64,000 bases of DNA from Paenibacillus sp. 19GGS1-52 (GTDB lineage Bacteria; Bacillota; Bacilli; Paenibacillales; Paenibacillaceae): contig NZ_CP059724.1 in the NCBI RefSeq assembly GCF_022369515.1, positions 744,001 to 808,000 on the forward strand, in the 5' to 3' direction. Position 1 is the first letter of the stretch. Each line of letters begins with the position of its first letter. A program made the translations under genes and the position numbers. Shown here one piece after another: positions 52,190 to 62,233 of this stretch. The notes under the pieces were generated by a model that searched no databases, was not told the DNA's origin, and was given only the letters and a program-made list of their open reading frames with translations.

Positions 52190-53512
52190 ATGATTATCAA
52201 CCACAATATGGGCTCCATCAATGCTAACAGAAACATGAACATCAACGCAGGTAACGCCAGCAAATCAATGGAAAAATTGTCTTCAGGTCTTCGCATTAAC
52301 AAAGCCGGCGACGATGCAGCAGGTCTTGCAATTTCCGAAAAAATGAGAGGCCAGATTCGTGGTCTTGATCAAGCTTCTAGTAACTCCCAAGATGCAATTT
52401 CCCTATTGCAAACTGGTGAAGGTGCATTGAACGAAACAACCTCCATTCTGCAAAGAATGAGAGAACTGGCAGTACAAGGTTCCAATGATACTTTGAACTC
52501 CAACGATAGAGGCCAAGTACAAAAAGAATTGGATCAGTTGACTTCCGAAATAGATAGAATTGGTAATAACACAGAGTTCAATACTAAGAAACTCCTTAAT
52601 GGTGGAGCTAACGTAACTGGTACTTCTTCAGCTCCTGCGAATGCAGTGATCACAGGCGGAACTGGGGATACAGTAGTAGGTGGAGCTACGGTAGCAATAA
52701 CTGCTTCTGTACTTGCAACAAAAGCGACGGACACAAGAACGGCTGCTTTTACAGCTGGAGTTACAGCTAGTACAGATGCTGACATGACTATAAATGGTAC
52801 TCAGTTTAAATTTGCGGCTGGTACTACTGCTGCAGATACCATTAAAACCATTAATGATGCAGGTCTTGGGGTTAAGGCTTCAATATCAGGAAATGATTTA
52901 GTATTAACATCTACTGCAGCGGGTAGTGCTTCTAAGTTTACTTCAGATGCAGCTACGGCTGGAACTCAGGTACCTCAAGCTGGTACTGACGCTGTTGTAA
53001 CTGGTGCAGGAAGTTACACAGCACAAGGTAATACAGTTACAATTACAGCTGGTGCTAATAAAGGGTTGCAATTTGAAGTAAAAGGTACTGGAGCTACAAA
53101 TTTGGATGTAACGGGTAACGGAACTCTGAACTTCCAAATTGGTGCTAATGAAAACCAAATGATGAACGTTGGTATTGCTGACATGAGAGCAACGGCACTT
53201 GGTGTTCAAGGAATTCAAGTTACTGATTCTGCTACAGCAACTACAGCAATCACTACAATCCAAACAGCAATCGATGCAGTATCTTCCGAAAGATCCAAGC
53301 TTGGTGCATACACAAACAGACTTGAACACACCATTGCCAACTTGGGTACTGCTTCCGAGAACATGACTTCTGCTGAATCCCGTATCAGAGACGTTGACAT
53401 GGCTAAAGAAATGTCTACATTCTCTAAGAACAACATTCTTTCGCAGGCTGCTCAAGCAATGTTGGCGCAAGCTAACCAACAGCCACAACAGGTTCTGCAG
53501 TTGTTGAGATAA
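52190..53512 (+). CDS. hag: flagellin
   Basis: A 440-residue flagellin. The N-terminal domain (about residues 1-140) starts MIINHNMGSINANRNMN and has LSSGLRINKAGDDAAGLAISEKMRGQIRGL; the C-terminal domain (about 345-440) has TASENMTSAESRIRDVDMAKEM and ends QPQQVLQLLR. These form the filament core and are strongly conserved. The middle (about 145-335) is Ala/Thr/Gly-rich and variable, the surface-exposed part. There are no Cys. ATG 52190 follows AAGGAGG. Two tandem terminators follow. Confidence 0.97.
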   Translation: MIINHNMGSINANRNMNINAGNASKSMEKLSSGLRINKAGDDAAGLAISEKMRGQIRGLDQASSNSQDAISLLQTGEGALNETTSILQRMRELAVQGSNDTLNSNDRGQVQKELDQLTSEIDRIGNNTEFNTKKLLNGGANVTGTSSAPANAVITGGTGDTVVGGATVAITASVLATKATDTRTAAFTAGVTASTDADMTINGTQFKFAAGTTAADTIKTINDAGLGVKASISGNDLVLTSTAAGSASKFTSDAATAGTQVPQAGTDAVVTGAGSYTAQGNTVTITAGANKGLQFEVKGTGATNLDVTGNGTLNFQIGANENQMMNVGIADMRATALGVQGIQVTDSATATTAITTIQTAIDAVSSERSKLGAYTNRLEHTIANLGTASENMTSAESRIRDVDMAKEMSTFSKNNILSQAAQAMLAQANQQPQQVLQLLR

Positions 53513-53542
53513 TTAGTTAGTAACGTACTAGCAATAGAATGG

Positions 53543-53570
53543 AGTCAGAGCGAAAGCTCTGGCTTTTTTT
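53543..53570 (+). terminator. first intrinsic terminator of hag
   Basis: AGTCAGAGC (53543-53551) pairs with GCTCTGGCT (53556-53564; one G-U) around a GAAA tetraloop, followed by T's. Confidence 0.93.
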
Positions 53571-53596
53571 CGTATTATTCGGCATGTAGACCAAAC

Positions 53597-53636
53597 GCCA
53601 GTAGCTGGAAAGTAGCTACTGGCATTTGTTTTTTTA
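53597..53636 (+). terminator. second intrinsic terminator of hag
   Basis: GCCAGTAGCT (53597-53606) and AGCTACTGGC (53614-53623) pair perfectly, followed by a T-rich tract. Confidence 0.9.
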
Positions 53637-53791
53637 TCGAAGTTGGTGGAGACTTAACAAGAAACTGTTGGAAAGTTATAGTTCTAAGCATTTTTATCAA
53701 TCTGCAGGATAATTCTTCCGCTGTATATTCATCTAACGCACCGAATAACCGATAAATAGAGTATGAATGAAAGCTATCGGGGGGATTCGGT

Positions 53792-54190
53792 ATGGAGATT
53801 CGTCTTTCAGGTTCAGGGAACTATAGTAATAAATCAATAGATGCGGTGAGTGCACCCATTACATCCTCAAAGACCGAAGTTAAGGAAAACACTAGCTCGC
53901 TAGCGCAACTACCAAGCTATGTTGAAATCAAGGGGTTGGAGACTCAGGGTGTCTCTGTTTCTACGGCAGATGAACAGGTCGTCAAGGCACTTGATCGTGC
54001 GCTCAAGGCTTTGCAGGGGCCAACAGTGGATTTTGAAGTCAGCGTACACAAACCAACCAATACAATAATGATCAAAATGCGGAATAAGGATACCGGCGAG
54101 TTGATCAGAGAAATCCCTGCCGAGAAGACGCTTGATCTTGTGGCTAGTATGATGAAGATTGCAGGAATTCTAATTGATGAAAGAATATAA
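53792..54190 (+). CDS. flaG: FlaG family flagellar protein (YvyC-like)
   Basis: A 132-residue protein. The C-terminal half has the FlaG signature FEVSVHKPTNTIMIKMRNKDTGELIREIP followed by a helix; shown cores: KMRNKDTGELIREIP. FlaG proteins limit or shape the filament; YvyC stands before fliD in B. subtilis. The N-terminal part is Ser/Thr-rich and unordered. ATG 53792 follows GGGGGGAT. The fliD gene starts 15 bp downstream. Confidence 0.88.
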   Translation: MEIRLSGSGNYSNKSIDAVSAPITSSKTEVKENTSSLAQLPSYVEIKGLETQGVSVSTADEQVVKALDRALKALQGPTVDFEVSVHKPTNTIMIKMRNKDTGELIREIPAEKTLDLVASMMKIAGILIDERI

Positions 54191-54205
54191 ATAGGAGGGT
54201 ATTAT

Positions 54206-55684
54206 ATGGTAACTCGAATCAGTGGGTTGGCTTCTGGTATGGATGTAGACACACTAGTGAAACAAATGATGACCGCAAAACGCGTGCCTTTGGACAAATT
54301 AGCTCAACAAAAACAGACGCTCACCTGGCAGAGAGACAATTATCGTGATATAAACAGTAAACTTGTCGATTTCCGTAACTCCAAGCTAATGACGTATAAT
54401 AAATCTACGGAGTTGAATACTCAGACGGCTGTTGTAAGCGGAAATACAACTGCACTGAAGGCTGAAGCAACAGCCGATGCTAACGGGATTCCTATCTCAA
54501 TGGAAATCACCCAACTTGCCAAGCCAGCTTCATGGGAGTCCGGGATTGTACCTGCTCCTTCGACGGGTACAGCCAAGACTACTTCACAATCCAGACTAAG
54601 TGCACTTACGGGCGCCGACGCTACAACTCAAACCTATAATATTGTAATCAATGGTAAAACCTTGGATTTTGACAAGGACCTGACCATAGGAGAAGTCGTT
54701 TCCAAGATTAATACAAGTGCAGCTAATGTGACGGCTACATTTGATGAAGTTTCAGGCAAGTTCTCCATCGCTTCGAAGACCTACGGTTCTGAAGGTAAGG
54801 TTGCAATCAGTGATCCAAGTACCCTGCTGACGGTACTCGGATCAACTGGGCCATACACTCAAGTTGATCCCCAGTCTGCACTGGTGAAGATCAATGGCAG
54901 TGCATCAACTACAAGCTTTGATAGTAACCGCTTTAGTCTGAATGGCGTACAGTTTACATTACTGACAGTTTCAGGTGGCAACGCTACAACAGTAACAACA
55001 CAATCAGACCCCGCGAAGGCAATTGATACGATTACTAGTTTTGTGAAGGATTACAACGATTTGTTAGGTGCACTACAAACCAAGGTTGACGAAGCACGTT
55101 ATAAGGATTTTCCTCCCCTTACGGATGAGCAGAAGAAAGACATGAGTGATAGTGATATTACACAATGGGAAGCCAAAGCAAAAAGTGGATTGCTGAAGAA
55201 TGATGACATTCTGAAATCTACTATCTCTTCAATGCGTGAAGAACTAACGAAGAAAATTGGCGATCTTAGTGCCATTGGAATAACAGCAGGGCCTTATTAC
55301 GAGAATGGGAAACTGCATATTGACCAAACCGTATTGAAAAAAGCAATACTGGACGATCCACAAAAAGTTATCTCTATCTTTCAAAGCTCTACAGGCGGCT
55401 CAGACGGATTATTTGATAAATTGACAACGAAAGTCGATGCTGCTCTGGACAAGATTGTAACCAAAGCAGGGACTTCGAAGTTCTCATCAGACATAACCAT
55501 TGCGTACAAGAAGGACAGCTTGATAGGGAAAAGTTTATCAGATTATACTAATCGAATTAGCGCTTTTCAGGACAAACTAACCGATTTGGAGACAAGTTAC
55601 TACAGGAAGTTCACATCCATGGAGACAGCTATGAATAAATACAATAACCAGTCCAGTATGATAACTAACTTCATGGCACAATAA
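54206..55684 (+). CDS. fliD: flagellar filament cap protein FliD
   Basis: A 492-residue cap protein that folds flagellin at the filament tip. The N-terminal SGLASGMDVDTLVKQMM and LDKLAQQKQTLTWQRDNYRDIN, and the C-terminal helices with KLTDLETSYYRKFTSMETAMNKYNNQSSMI (core LETSYYRKFTSMETAM), are the FliD_N and FliD_C signatures. ATG 54206 follows ATAGGAGGG. fliS follows after 19 bp. Confidence 0.95.
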   Translation: MVTRISGLASGMDVDTLVKQMMTAKRVPLDKLAQQKQTLTWQRDNYRDINSKLVDFRNSKLMTYNKSTELNTQTAVVSGNTTALKAEATADANGIPISMEITQLAKPASWESGIVPAPSTGTAKTTSQSRLSALTGADATTQTYNIVINGKTLDFDKDLTIGEVVSKINTSAANVTATFDEVSGKFSIASKTYGSEGKVAISDPSTLLTVLGSTGPYTQVDPQSALVKINGSASTTSFDSNRFSLNGVQFTLLTVSGGNATTVTTQSDPAKAIDTITSFVKDYNDLLGALQTKVDEARYKDFPPLTDEQKKDMSDSDITQWEAKAKSGLLKNDDILKSTISSMREELTKKIGDLSAIGITAGPYYENGKLHIDQTVLKKAILDDPQKVISIFQSSTGGSDGLFDKLTTKVDAALDKIVTKAGTSKFSSDITIAYKKDSLIGKSLSDYTNRISAFQDKLTDLETSYYRKFTSMETAMNKYNNQSSMITNFMAQ

Positions 55685-55703
55685 TTGATAGAGGTGAATT
55701 CAC

Positions 55704-56096
55704 ATGATGACTTCTCCATATGAGAAATATCGTCAATCTTCTGTTCAGACAGCAACACCTGCACAATTGCTAATTATGCTTTATGATGGAGCGATACGTT
55801 TTGCCAGAACGGCAATGGATGGAATCAACAAACAGGATTATGAGAAGTCCAACTTGAACCTTGGCAAGGCACAGAACATCGTAAAGGAACTAATGATTAC
55901 TTTGGACCAGACTTACGAAGTTTCCAAGGGCCTTTATGCACTTTATGAATACATTAATTATTTGCTTGTCGAAGCAAATGTCCACAAGAGTCACGAGAAA
56001 GTCGAAGAAGCCATTGGCTATCTCACTGAACTTAGGGAAACTTGGCTGCAGGCATCCAAAATTGCTGCGAATCAGCCTGAAATTACCCATGGATGA
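55704..56096 (+). CDS. fliS: flagellin-specific chaperone FliS
   Basis: A 130-residue helical protein with the FliS core YRQSSVQTATPAQLLIMLYDGAIRFARTA (shown in part: TPAQLLIMLYDGAIRF) and the later NLVELGKAQNI-like helix. FliS keeps flagellin unpolymerised in the cytoplasm before export. ATG 55704 follows ATAGAGGTG. The stop overlaps the fliT start by 8 bp. Confidence 0.95.
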   Translation: MMTSPYEKYRQSSVQTATPAQLLIMLYDGAIRFARTAMDGINKQDYEKSNLNLGKAQNIVKELMITLDQTYEVSKGLYALYEYINYLLVEANVHKSHEKVEEAIGYLTELRETWLQASKIAANQPEITHG

Positions 56097-56424
56097 ACTC
56101 ATACGGAGTTTAGGTCAGTTGACCCAGGGGATTATGGATCGCCTATATGAAGTCCCATACGAGGAGCTTGAGTCCTTCGTAGAGGAACGGCAGGATATTG
56201 TCGATTCTATCGGCGAGAAGGCAGCAATTTGTCAGCTTACTTCTATGCAGGAACAGGAAATAAATCGAATTTTGGAACATGATTCTGCAATTCTTGCCGC
56301 CATGAACGCGCATCGTCTTGAAGCGCAGGATTGGCTGCAGAAGCGTAATCAGGCCAAGGTACAACGTAACGCATACGATATGCATTATGCGCCGGATAGC
56401 ATTTTAATGGACCGCAAAAAATAA
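56089..56424 (+). CDS. fliT: flagellar chaperone FliT-like protein
   Basis: A 111-residue helical protein encoded immediately after fliS and overlapping it by 8 bp. Helices such as ELIRSLGQLTQGIMDRLYEV and SMQEQEINRILEHDSAILAAMN fit FliT, the chaperone of FliD, and B. subtilis fliT has the same place. Sequence identity in this family is low, so the call rests largely on position. The longer frame reaching back to 55936 lies inside fliS and is not used. Confidence 0.8.
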   Translation: MDELIRSLGQLTQGIMDRLYEVPYEELESFVEERQDIVDSIGEKAAICQLTSMQEQEINRILEHDSAILAAMNAHRLEAQDWLQKRNQAKVQRNAYDMHYAPDSILMDRKK

Positions 56425-56448
56425 TATATTCTTCTTGATTCACCTCAG

Positions 56449-56484
56449 GAGCAGATGGGTTATATAAATCATCTGCTCTTTTTT
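56449..56484 (+). terminator. intrinsic terminator after fliT
   Basis: GAGCAGATG (56449-56457) and CATCTGCTC (56470-56478) pair perfectly, followed by six T's. Confidence 0.92.
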
Positions 56485-56567
56485 CTGCTATTAAGCTGCT
56501 TTTTTATTCTTTTTATTGTTAAATTAATGAATGGTAATTTATTGCATGTAAACATTTACTATTCCAA

Positions 56568-56597
56568 TTGACAATCGAGAAGTTGCGGTGGTATAGT
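56568..56597 (+). promoter_or_regulatory. sigma-A promoter of the cold-shock gene
   Basis: TTGACA (56568-56573), an 18-bp spacer and TATAGT (56592-56597), 53 bp before the start codon. Confidence 0.75.
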
Positions 56598-56649
56598 CGA
56601 TTTGTGAGCAAGACTCACGTTCATCTGATGACGAAGGGAATGTTTATCA

Positions 56650-56847
56650 ATGGAAGGTAAAGTAAAGTGGTTTAATGCAGAAAAAGGTTATGGTTTTATC
56701 GAGACTTCAGACGGTGGCGACGTATTCGTACATTTCTCCGCAATTCAAACAGATGGTTTCAAGACATTGGATGAAGGTCAATCCGTAGAATTCGACATCG
56801 TTGAAGGCGCACGCGGACCACAAGCAGCTAACGTAATCAAATTATAA
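56650..56847 (+). CDS. CspA-family cold-shock RNA chaperone
   Basis: A 65-residue protein with both RNA-binding motifs, [15 protein letters not shown] (RNP1) and DVFVHFSAI (RNP2), and the family ending of [10 protein letters not shown]. Cold-shock domain proteins melt RNA secondary structure. ATG 56650 follows GAAGGGAATG. The gene has its own promoter and terminator, so it is an independent unit inserted between fliT and hpf. I cannot assign a specific csp letter. Confidence 0.95.
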   Translation: MEGKVKWFNAEKGYGFIETSDGGDVFVHFSAIQTDGFKTLDEGQSVEFDIVEGARGPQAANVIKL

Positions 56848-56910
56848 TCATCCGGCGAAGCCGACCTACATATATGGTAGATGGTTAGCAATTGAGGACA
56901 ACGCTAGCGA

Positions 56911-56942
56911 GGACTTTGGGACTATTCCCAAGGTCCTTTTTT
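56911..56942 (+). terminator. intrinsic terminator after the cold-shock gene
   Basis: GGACTTTGGGA and TCCCAAGGTCC form eleven pairs (one G-U) around CTAT, followed by TTTTTT. Confidence 0.92.
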
Positions 56943-57067
56943 CATAGGAAAATATCTTTTTTTATAATAAATGTTAACATCCGCTAAAATATGGGTAATA
57001 AAGAAGGTTGGGCTTTTTATCTTGCCTCGACGTACTCTAACTTTTGCACAGGAGGATGATTAGCAAC

Positions 57068-58480
57068 ATGAACAAGAAGTGGCGTGGTATTATGACCGGA
57101 ATATTGGGGATCAGTATGTTATTGGGATCTCTCGGCAGTGTTTCCGCTGCACCAGTACCCAAGGATATCCAGGGTCATTGGGCACAAAGCCAGCTGCAGG
57201 AATGGCTGGATGCAGGTTACTTGCACGGGTATCAGGATGGTACCGTCAAACCCAACAAAGCTATTACTCGCGGGGAGTATGTAGCACTTGTAAACCGTCT
57301 GTTCGGTTTCACAGAAACAACGACTATTAGCTTTAAGGATCTTAAGAGCTCTAACTGGGCTTACACTGAAGTTGCCAAGGCTGTAAAAGCCGGGTATATC
57401 GGTGGGTATGAAAATAATACGTTCCGTTCGAACAATGCATTAACCCGACAGGAAGCAGCTGTCATTGTGGCAAAGGTGCTTGATTTAAATACAAGTTCAA
57501 CGTCCACTAATTTCAAAGACAGTGCTCAGATTGCTTCGTGGAGCCGGGGCGCAGTGTCTGCGGCCGCAGCAAAGAAGATCATTAACGGATATCCGGACGG
57601 AACTTTCGGTCCGAAGAAAGCGCTAACACGCGCAGAAGCAGTAGGTATTATTAGCAACTCGGTAATCTATAAGCCAACAAACCCAGGTGGTGTAGTTACA
57701 CCTACTCCAACTCCGACTGCAACACCAACAGCTAGCCCTACACCAACAGCAACAGCTACCCCAGGTAGTGGATCTGGTGGAGGCGGAGGAACAGTCACTA
57801 CTCCGACAGTAAGCGGTGCAACCTACGGTAATGTTGGCGTCGTTACGGCGGATGTCTATCTAACTCCTTCCGTAACTGGCACAGTATATTATGTAGTAGC
57901 ACCTTATAATAGTAGTGCTGCTGTTCCAAGTGTCCTGCAGGTGCGGGATGGATTGACGAGTGCCGGAACGCTAGGAGTGAATCACGGAAACAAGGCGACT
58001 TTAGCCAATACTTCAGTCTCGTTCTCCGTTTATGGATTGGTGGCTGGCACAGAGTATGCTACTTATGTGACAGTTGCTGATGCTTCTGGCAATTGGTCTA
58101 CGGTTTCAACAGTACAATTTACGACTGTCTCAGGGACTGCAACCTCGATATCACAGTTTGAACCGGGGAATGTAGGCACCGTAACTGCAGATGTGTATGT
58201 TACTTATGGACAGATTAGCGGTTCTCCAGAGTCGTTAAGATATGTTGTGTTGCTTGATAGTGCTGTAGACCCTAGTGCAGCGCAGATAGCAGCCGGACAA
58301 AATAGTTCGGGAGTTGCTTTAACTTCTCCATGGACGGGAATGATCTTAGCCCTACCAGGAGTTGAACGCACTGTTACATTGAGTGGACTGGCTACCGATA
58401 CTGGGTATAAGATTTATCTTATTAAGGGAACTGGCAGTACATGGTCACCCGTAGAAATCATTCGTATCCATACGAAATAA
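57068..58480 (+). CDS. secreted protein with three N-terminal SLH domains
   Basis: A 470-residue exported protein. The signal peptide ends near VSAAP (residue 28). Three SLH modules follow (about residues 30-205) with motifs ITRGEY, LTRQEA and LTRAEA. A flexible Pro/Thr linker (TPTPTATPTASPTPT) and Gly run come next (about 210-245), then two fibronectin-III-like domains (about 250-360 and 370-470). The SLH part should bind the wall polymer and present the beta domains outward. ATG 57068 is twelve bases after AGGAGG. No enzymatic motif is seen. The place between csp and hpf breaks the usual Bacillus order. Confidence 0.9.
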   Translation: MNKKWRGIMTGILGISMLLGSLGSVSAAPVPKDIQGHWAQSQLQEWLDAGYLHGYQDGTVKPNKAITRGEYVALVNRLFGFTETTTISFKDLKSSNWAYTEVAKAVKAGYIGGYENNTFRSNNALTRQEAAVIVAKVLDLNTSSTSTNFKDSAQIASWSRGAVSAAAAKKIINGYPDGTFGPKKALTRAEAVGIISNSVIYKPTNPGGVVTPTPTPTATPTASPTPTATATPGSGSGGGGGTVTTPTVSGATYGNVGVVTADVYLTPSVTGTVYYVVAPYNSSAAVPSVLQVRDGLTSAGTLGVNHGNKATLANTSVSFSVYGLVAGTEYATYVTVADASGNWSTVSTVQFTTVSGTATSISQFEPGNVGTVTADVYVTYGQISGSPESLRYVVLLDSAVDPSAAQIAAGQNSSGVALTSPWTGMILALPGVERTVTLSGLATDTGYKIYLIKGTGSTWSPVEIIRIHTK

Positions 58481-58500
58481 ACAATAATTGTTAGTTAATG

Positions 58501-58543
58501 TGTCCGGGACAGGCGATTCTTATGCTAATTCCGGACATTTTTT
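58501..58543 (+). terminator. probable intrinsic terminator after the 470-aa SLH gene
   Basis: TGTCCGG (58501-58507) and CCGGACA (58531-58537) pair perfectly, followed by six T's. The loop is large. Confidence 0.75.
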
Positions 58544-58627
58544 CATGTTGTGGAGAGAACTATAACTAAATTGTCAGCTTTATGTCACCTTTTATTAACT
58601 AAATGTAAAGGCTGTCATCATTTGCTT

Positions 58628-58656
58628 TTTACTTAGCTCTAACAATTTGGTATACT
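58628..58656 (+). promoter_or_regulatory. sigma-A promoter of hpf
   Basis: TTTACT (58628-58633), a 17-bp spacer and TATACT (58651-58656), 28 bp before the start. Confidence 0.6.
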
Positions 58657-58684
58657 AGATTTGTACAACAAAGGAGGAGTGCCC

Positions 58685-59236
58685 ATGCAGTTCAGCATTC
58701 GAGGTCAACAAATTGAAGTGACCGAGGCTTTGAGAGAATATGTTGATAAGAAGCTCAGCAGACTTGAGAAGTATTTCGATGCACCCCCAACCTCAGAAGG
58801 AAATGTGACGCTTGGCGTCGTTCGTGGCCTTCATACGGTGGAAGTAACCATACCGCTTGCCGGAGTGACGCTTCGTGCCGAGGATCGTAGCGATGATATG
58901 TATGCATCTACAGACGCTGTAGTGGACAAGCTGGAACGCCAGATTCGTAAACACAAGACCAAACTTAATCGTAAGTTCCGCACGGAGGGAAGCCTGAAGA
59001 CTTTGTTTGTGGAAGGTGTTAATGGCACTGTTTCTGTAGAAGAACAAGATTACGATGATTTGGAAGTGGTACGGAATAAGCGTTTTACTTTGAAGCCAAT
59101 GGATGTGGAAGAAGCAATTCTGCAGATGAACATGGTTGGACATACATTCTTTGTTTTCTCTAACATTGACACTTCTGAAGTGAGCGTTGTTTATAAACGC
59201 AATGATGGTAAATATGGCTTAATTGAGCAGGACTAG
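58685..59236 (+). CDS. hpf: ribosome hibernation-promoting factor, long form
   Basis: A 183-residue long-form HPF. The N-terminal S30AE domain (about residues 1-100) binds the 30S subunit; the C-terminal domain (about 125-183) with KRFTLKPMDVEEAILQMNMVGHTFFVF (core LKPMDVEEAILQM) drives 100S dimer formation. ATG 58685 follows AAAGGAGG. The next gene, secA, matches the B. subtilis yvyD-secA order. Confidence 0.96.
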   Translation: MQFSIRGQQIEVTEALREYVDKKLSRLEKYFDAPPTSEGNVTLGVVRGLHTVEVTIPLAGVTLRAEDRSDDMYASTDAVVDKLERQIRKHKTKLNRKFRTEGSLKTLFVEGVNGTVSVEEQDYDDLEVVRNKRFTLKPMDVEEAILQMNMVGHTFFVFSNIDTSEVSVVYKRNDGKYGLIEQD

Positions 59237-59293
59237 GCCGAAGCGCCGCCAGTAATGCGGCGAATGGCAAAGGTAGATCAAGAAAATTAAACC

Positions 59294-59325
59294 GAGCCCC
59301 TATTCGCATGAAGCGAATAGGGCTC
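59294..59325 (+). terminator. hairpin after hpf, weak terminator
   Basis: GAGCCCCTATTCGC (59294-59307) and GCGAATAGGGCTC (59313-59325) pair with one bulged C. Only TTG follows, so termination may be inefficient. Confidence 0.45.
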
Positions 59326-59498
59326 TTGTGCGTATATATAGAAGTTGTGAAAATAAAGCTTCATACTGCTTGTATTGCGGCATCTCTTACAAACTGTTAC
59401 AATTTATGAAGCAGCGGAATCGAATTTATAAATGGCCCTTTCAATTTTATGAGGATGGGCTCGATTCCACCATCTGTGTTGCATGAAAGGGGTTAACC

Positions 59499-62009
59499 AT
59501 GCTAGGACTTGTGAAGAAAATATTCGGCGACACCAACGAACGCGATGTCAAACGTCTAATGAAGACGGTCGATGTAATTAATGGATTGGAAGCGGAATTT
59601 GCAGTGCTCTCGGATGAAGCGCTGACGGCTAAAACAGACGAATTCCGTGCCCGTATTGAAAAAGGCGAAAAACTGGAGGAAATCCTTCCCGAAGCATTTG
59701 CTACCGTACGTGAAGCTTCCAAACGGACGCTGGGCATGCGGCATTTTGATGTACAGTTAGTCGGAGGTATAGCACTGCATGAAGGCAGAATCTCTGAGAT
59801 GAAGACAGGTGAAGGTAAGACACTGGTAGGTACCTTGCCGGTTTATTTGAATGCGTTGCTCGGTAAAGGGGTACACGTTGTAACCGTTAATGATTATCTG
59901 GCTCAGCGTGATAGTGGGCAAATGGGACAAATCTATAACTTTCTGGGCATGACGGTTGGGGTGAACCTGAGCGGAATGGACCATGATGATAAACAAGCAG
60001 CGTATGCCTGCGATATTACGTATGGCACGAATAACGAATTTGGCTTTGATTACTTGCGTGACAACATGGTGCTCTATAAAGAGCAAATGGTACAACGTCC
60101 TTTGTATTTCTGTATTATTGATGAAGTGGATTCTATCCTTATTGATGAAGCGCGGACTCCTCTTATTATTTCAGGCCAGGCAGAGAAATCTACTGAACTG
60201 TATTTTGCAGCAGACCGTTTCGTGAAGAAACTGACTGCTGAAGAGGATTATACGGTGGATATTAAAGTGAAATCCATTGCTCTTACAGAGAAGGGCGTAG
60301 CTATTGCTGAACGCGCTTTTGGAATTGAGAACCTCTATGATCATAGTAATGTCACTCTGAATCATCATATTGTCCAAGCGCTCAAGGCGAACGTTATAAT
60401 GCGCCGTGATGTGGATTATGTTGTGAATGAGGAAGAGGAAGTTGTTATTGTAGATGAATTTACAGGTCGCCTAATGGCCGGACGGCGTTACAGCGACGGG
60501 CTGCATCAGGCTATTGAAGCAAAGGAAGAGATTGAGGTACAGAATGAGAGCATGACGCTGGCCACAATAACCTTCCAGAACTACTTCCGGATGTATCGTA
60601 AGCTCGGTGGTATGACCGGTACTGCAAAGACGGAAGAAGAGGAATTAAAGAACATTTACGGCCTGGAAGTTCTACAGGTGCCGACGAATAAACCGAACAA
60701 GCGTCTGGATCATCCTGACGTGGTCTACAAGAGTGAGAACGGTAAGTTTAACGCTGTTGTAGAAGAAATTGTTGAACGGCATAAGAAGAATCAACCAGTG
60801 CTGGTTGGTACTGTTTCTATCGAGAACTCGGAGCGTGTCTCTGAAATGCTGAAACGCAAAGGCGTCAAACACCAAGTGCTTAACGCCAAGCATCATGCTG
60901 CGGAAGCAGAAATTATCTCCTACGCTGGGCAACCAGGTACAGTAACGATTGCGACTAATATGGCTGGACGTGGTACGGATATCGTTCTGGGTGAAGGTGT
61001 CACGGATCTTGGTGGCCTGCATATTATTGGCACAGAGCGCCATGAATCTCGGCGAATTGATAACCAGTTGCGCGGACGGGCGGGACGTCAAGGCGACCCA
61101 GGCTCCACACAATTCTACTTATCACTTGGTGATGTACTGATGAAACGTTTTGGTGCAGATAATGTGCTGAACATGATGGATCGCCTTGGCTTTGAGGAAG
61201 ACCAGCCGATTGAGAGCCGGATGATTAGCCGTGCGGTTGAATCTGCACAGAAGCGGGTTGAAGGCAACAACTTTGATGTTCGTAAAGTTGTATTGCAATA
61301 TGATGACGTTATGAACCAGCAGCGGGGAATTATTTATAAACAACGCCGCGAAATCCTGGAGTCTGACAATATCAAAGATGTTGTCATTGAAATGATTAAG
61401 CCGGTCATTGAACGTATTGTCAATGCACATTGCAGCGACGATATTCCTGAGAACTGGGAGCTGCAGGAGGTTGCTGATTACGTGAACAGCAAGCTGCTGG
61501 ACGAAGGCTCCTTGACCCGTGACGATATGTGGGGCAAAGAAGTAGAAGAGATTATTGAATTTATCTTTGGACGCGTGCTGGAGAAATATGCTGCCCGTGA
61601 AGAACGTCTTGGCTCAGAGCTGGTACGCGAATTTGAGAAAGTAATCGTTCTGCGCTCCGTAGACAGCAAATGGATGGATCATATCGATGCAATGGATCAA
61701 TTGCGTCAGGGGATTCACCTGCGTGCATACGGCGGTACAGATCCGCTGCGCGAATATCAATTTGAAGGCTTCGAAATGTTCAATGAGATGACTGCTACCA
61801 TTCAAGAAGAAGTAGCGACTTATATTATGAAGGCGCACATTGAGACGAATCAGGAGCGGCAGTCGGTTGTGGAAGAAGATAAAATTTCCACAAATAGTGA
61901 GCCTGTTGAGAAACGTCCGGTACACATTGAGTCAACAGTTGGACGTAACGACCCATGTCCTTGTGGAAGTGGCAAGAAATATAAGAATTGCCACGGTCAG
62001 AACGCGTAA
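59499..62009 (+). CDS. secA: preprotein translocase ATPase SecA
   Basis: An 836-residue motor of the general secretion pathway. Walker A MKTGEGKT lies at about residues 101-108. The DEAD-like box [13 protein letters not shown], the preprotein cross-linking and helicase motifs ([29 protein letters not shown]) and the C-terminal zinc motif [14 protein letters not shown] are present. ATG 59499 follows GAAAGGGG. It supports export of the SLH proteins in this window. A very strong terminator follows. Confidence 0.98.
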   Translation: MLGLVKKIFGDTNERDVKRLMKTVDVINGLEAEFAVLSDEALTAKTDEFRARIEKGEKLEEILPEAFATVREASKRTLGMRHFDVQLVGGIALHEGRISEMKTGEGKTLVGTLPVYLNALLGKGVHVVTVNDYLAQRDSGQMGQIYNFLGMTVGVNLSGMDHDDKQAAYACDITYGTNNEFGFDYLRDNMVLYKEQMVQRPLYFCIIDEVDSILIDEARTPLIISGQAEKSTELYFAADRFVKKLTAEEDYTVDIKVKSIALTEKGVAIAERAFGIENLYDHSNVTLNHHIVQALKANVIMRRDVDYVVNEEEEVVIVDEFTGRLMAGRRYSDGLHQAIEAKEEIEVQNESMTLATITFQNYFRMYRKLGGMTGTAKTEEEELKNIYGLEVLQVPTNKPNKRLDHPDVVYKSENGKFNAVVEEIVERHKKNQPVLVGTVSIENSERVSEMLKRKGVKHQVLNAKHHAAEAEIISYAGQPGTVTIATNMAGRGTDIVLGEGVTDLGGLHIIGTERHESRRIDNQLRGRAGRQGDPGSTQFYLSLGDVLMKRFGADNVLNMMDRLGFEEDQPIESRMISRAVESAQKRVEGNNFDVRKVVLQYDDVMNQQRGIIYKQRREILESDNIKDVVIEMIKPVIERIVNAHCSDDIPENWELQEVADYVNSKLLDEGSLTRDDMWGKEVEEIIEFIFGRVLEKYAAREERLGSELVREFEKVIVLRSVDSKWMDHIDAMDQLRQGIHLRAYGGTDPLREYQFEGFEMFNEMTATIQEEVATYIMKAHIETNQERQSVVEEDKISTNSEPVEKRPVHIESTVGRNDPCPCGSGKKYKNCHGQNA

Positions 62010-62065
62010 GACGAACTGCCCGATAAGTCTTGAGTATTAGTCTTGTGGGGGATAATGACAATAAG

Positions 62066-62112
62066 AGCGGCTGGGCCCGGGGTTACCCGTTTGCGGCCCA
62101 GCCGCTTTTTTG
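62066..62112 (+). terminator. strong intrinsic terminator of secA
   Basis: AGCGGCTGGGCC (62066-62077) and GGCCCAGCCGCT (62095-62106) form twelve perfect pairs, followed by TTTTT. Confidence 0.95.
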
Positions 62113-62182
62113 GGCTTTATGCATTTTGGTGATAATAGAGCGCAGCAGGCGGAATTGTTCTGGAGAAGCGTAGCGTTTGCCT

Positions 62183-62233
62183 TTATCCCCGGATTTCATT
62201 CATTGAATATTAATTCAAGAAATCAGGGGATAA
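62183..62233 (+). repeat. interrupted inverted repeat in the secA-prfB gap
   Basis: TTATCCCCGGATTTC (62183-62197) and GAAATCAGGGGATAA (62219-62233) pair at 14 of 15 positions. No T-run follows. It may be one copy of a dispersed genomic repeat, but I cannot check other copies. Confidence 0.7.

Noticed and set aside
53740..53760. Possible sigma-D promoter before flaG (ACCGATAA at 53748-53755)
   Set aside because: The -10 looks right, but no TAAA-like -35 lies at 14-16 bp spacing.
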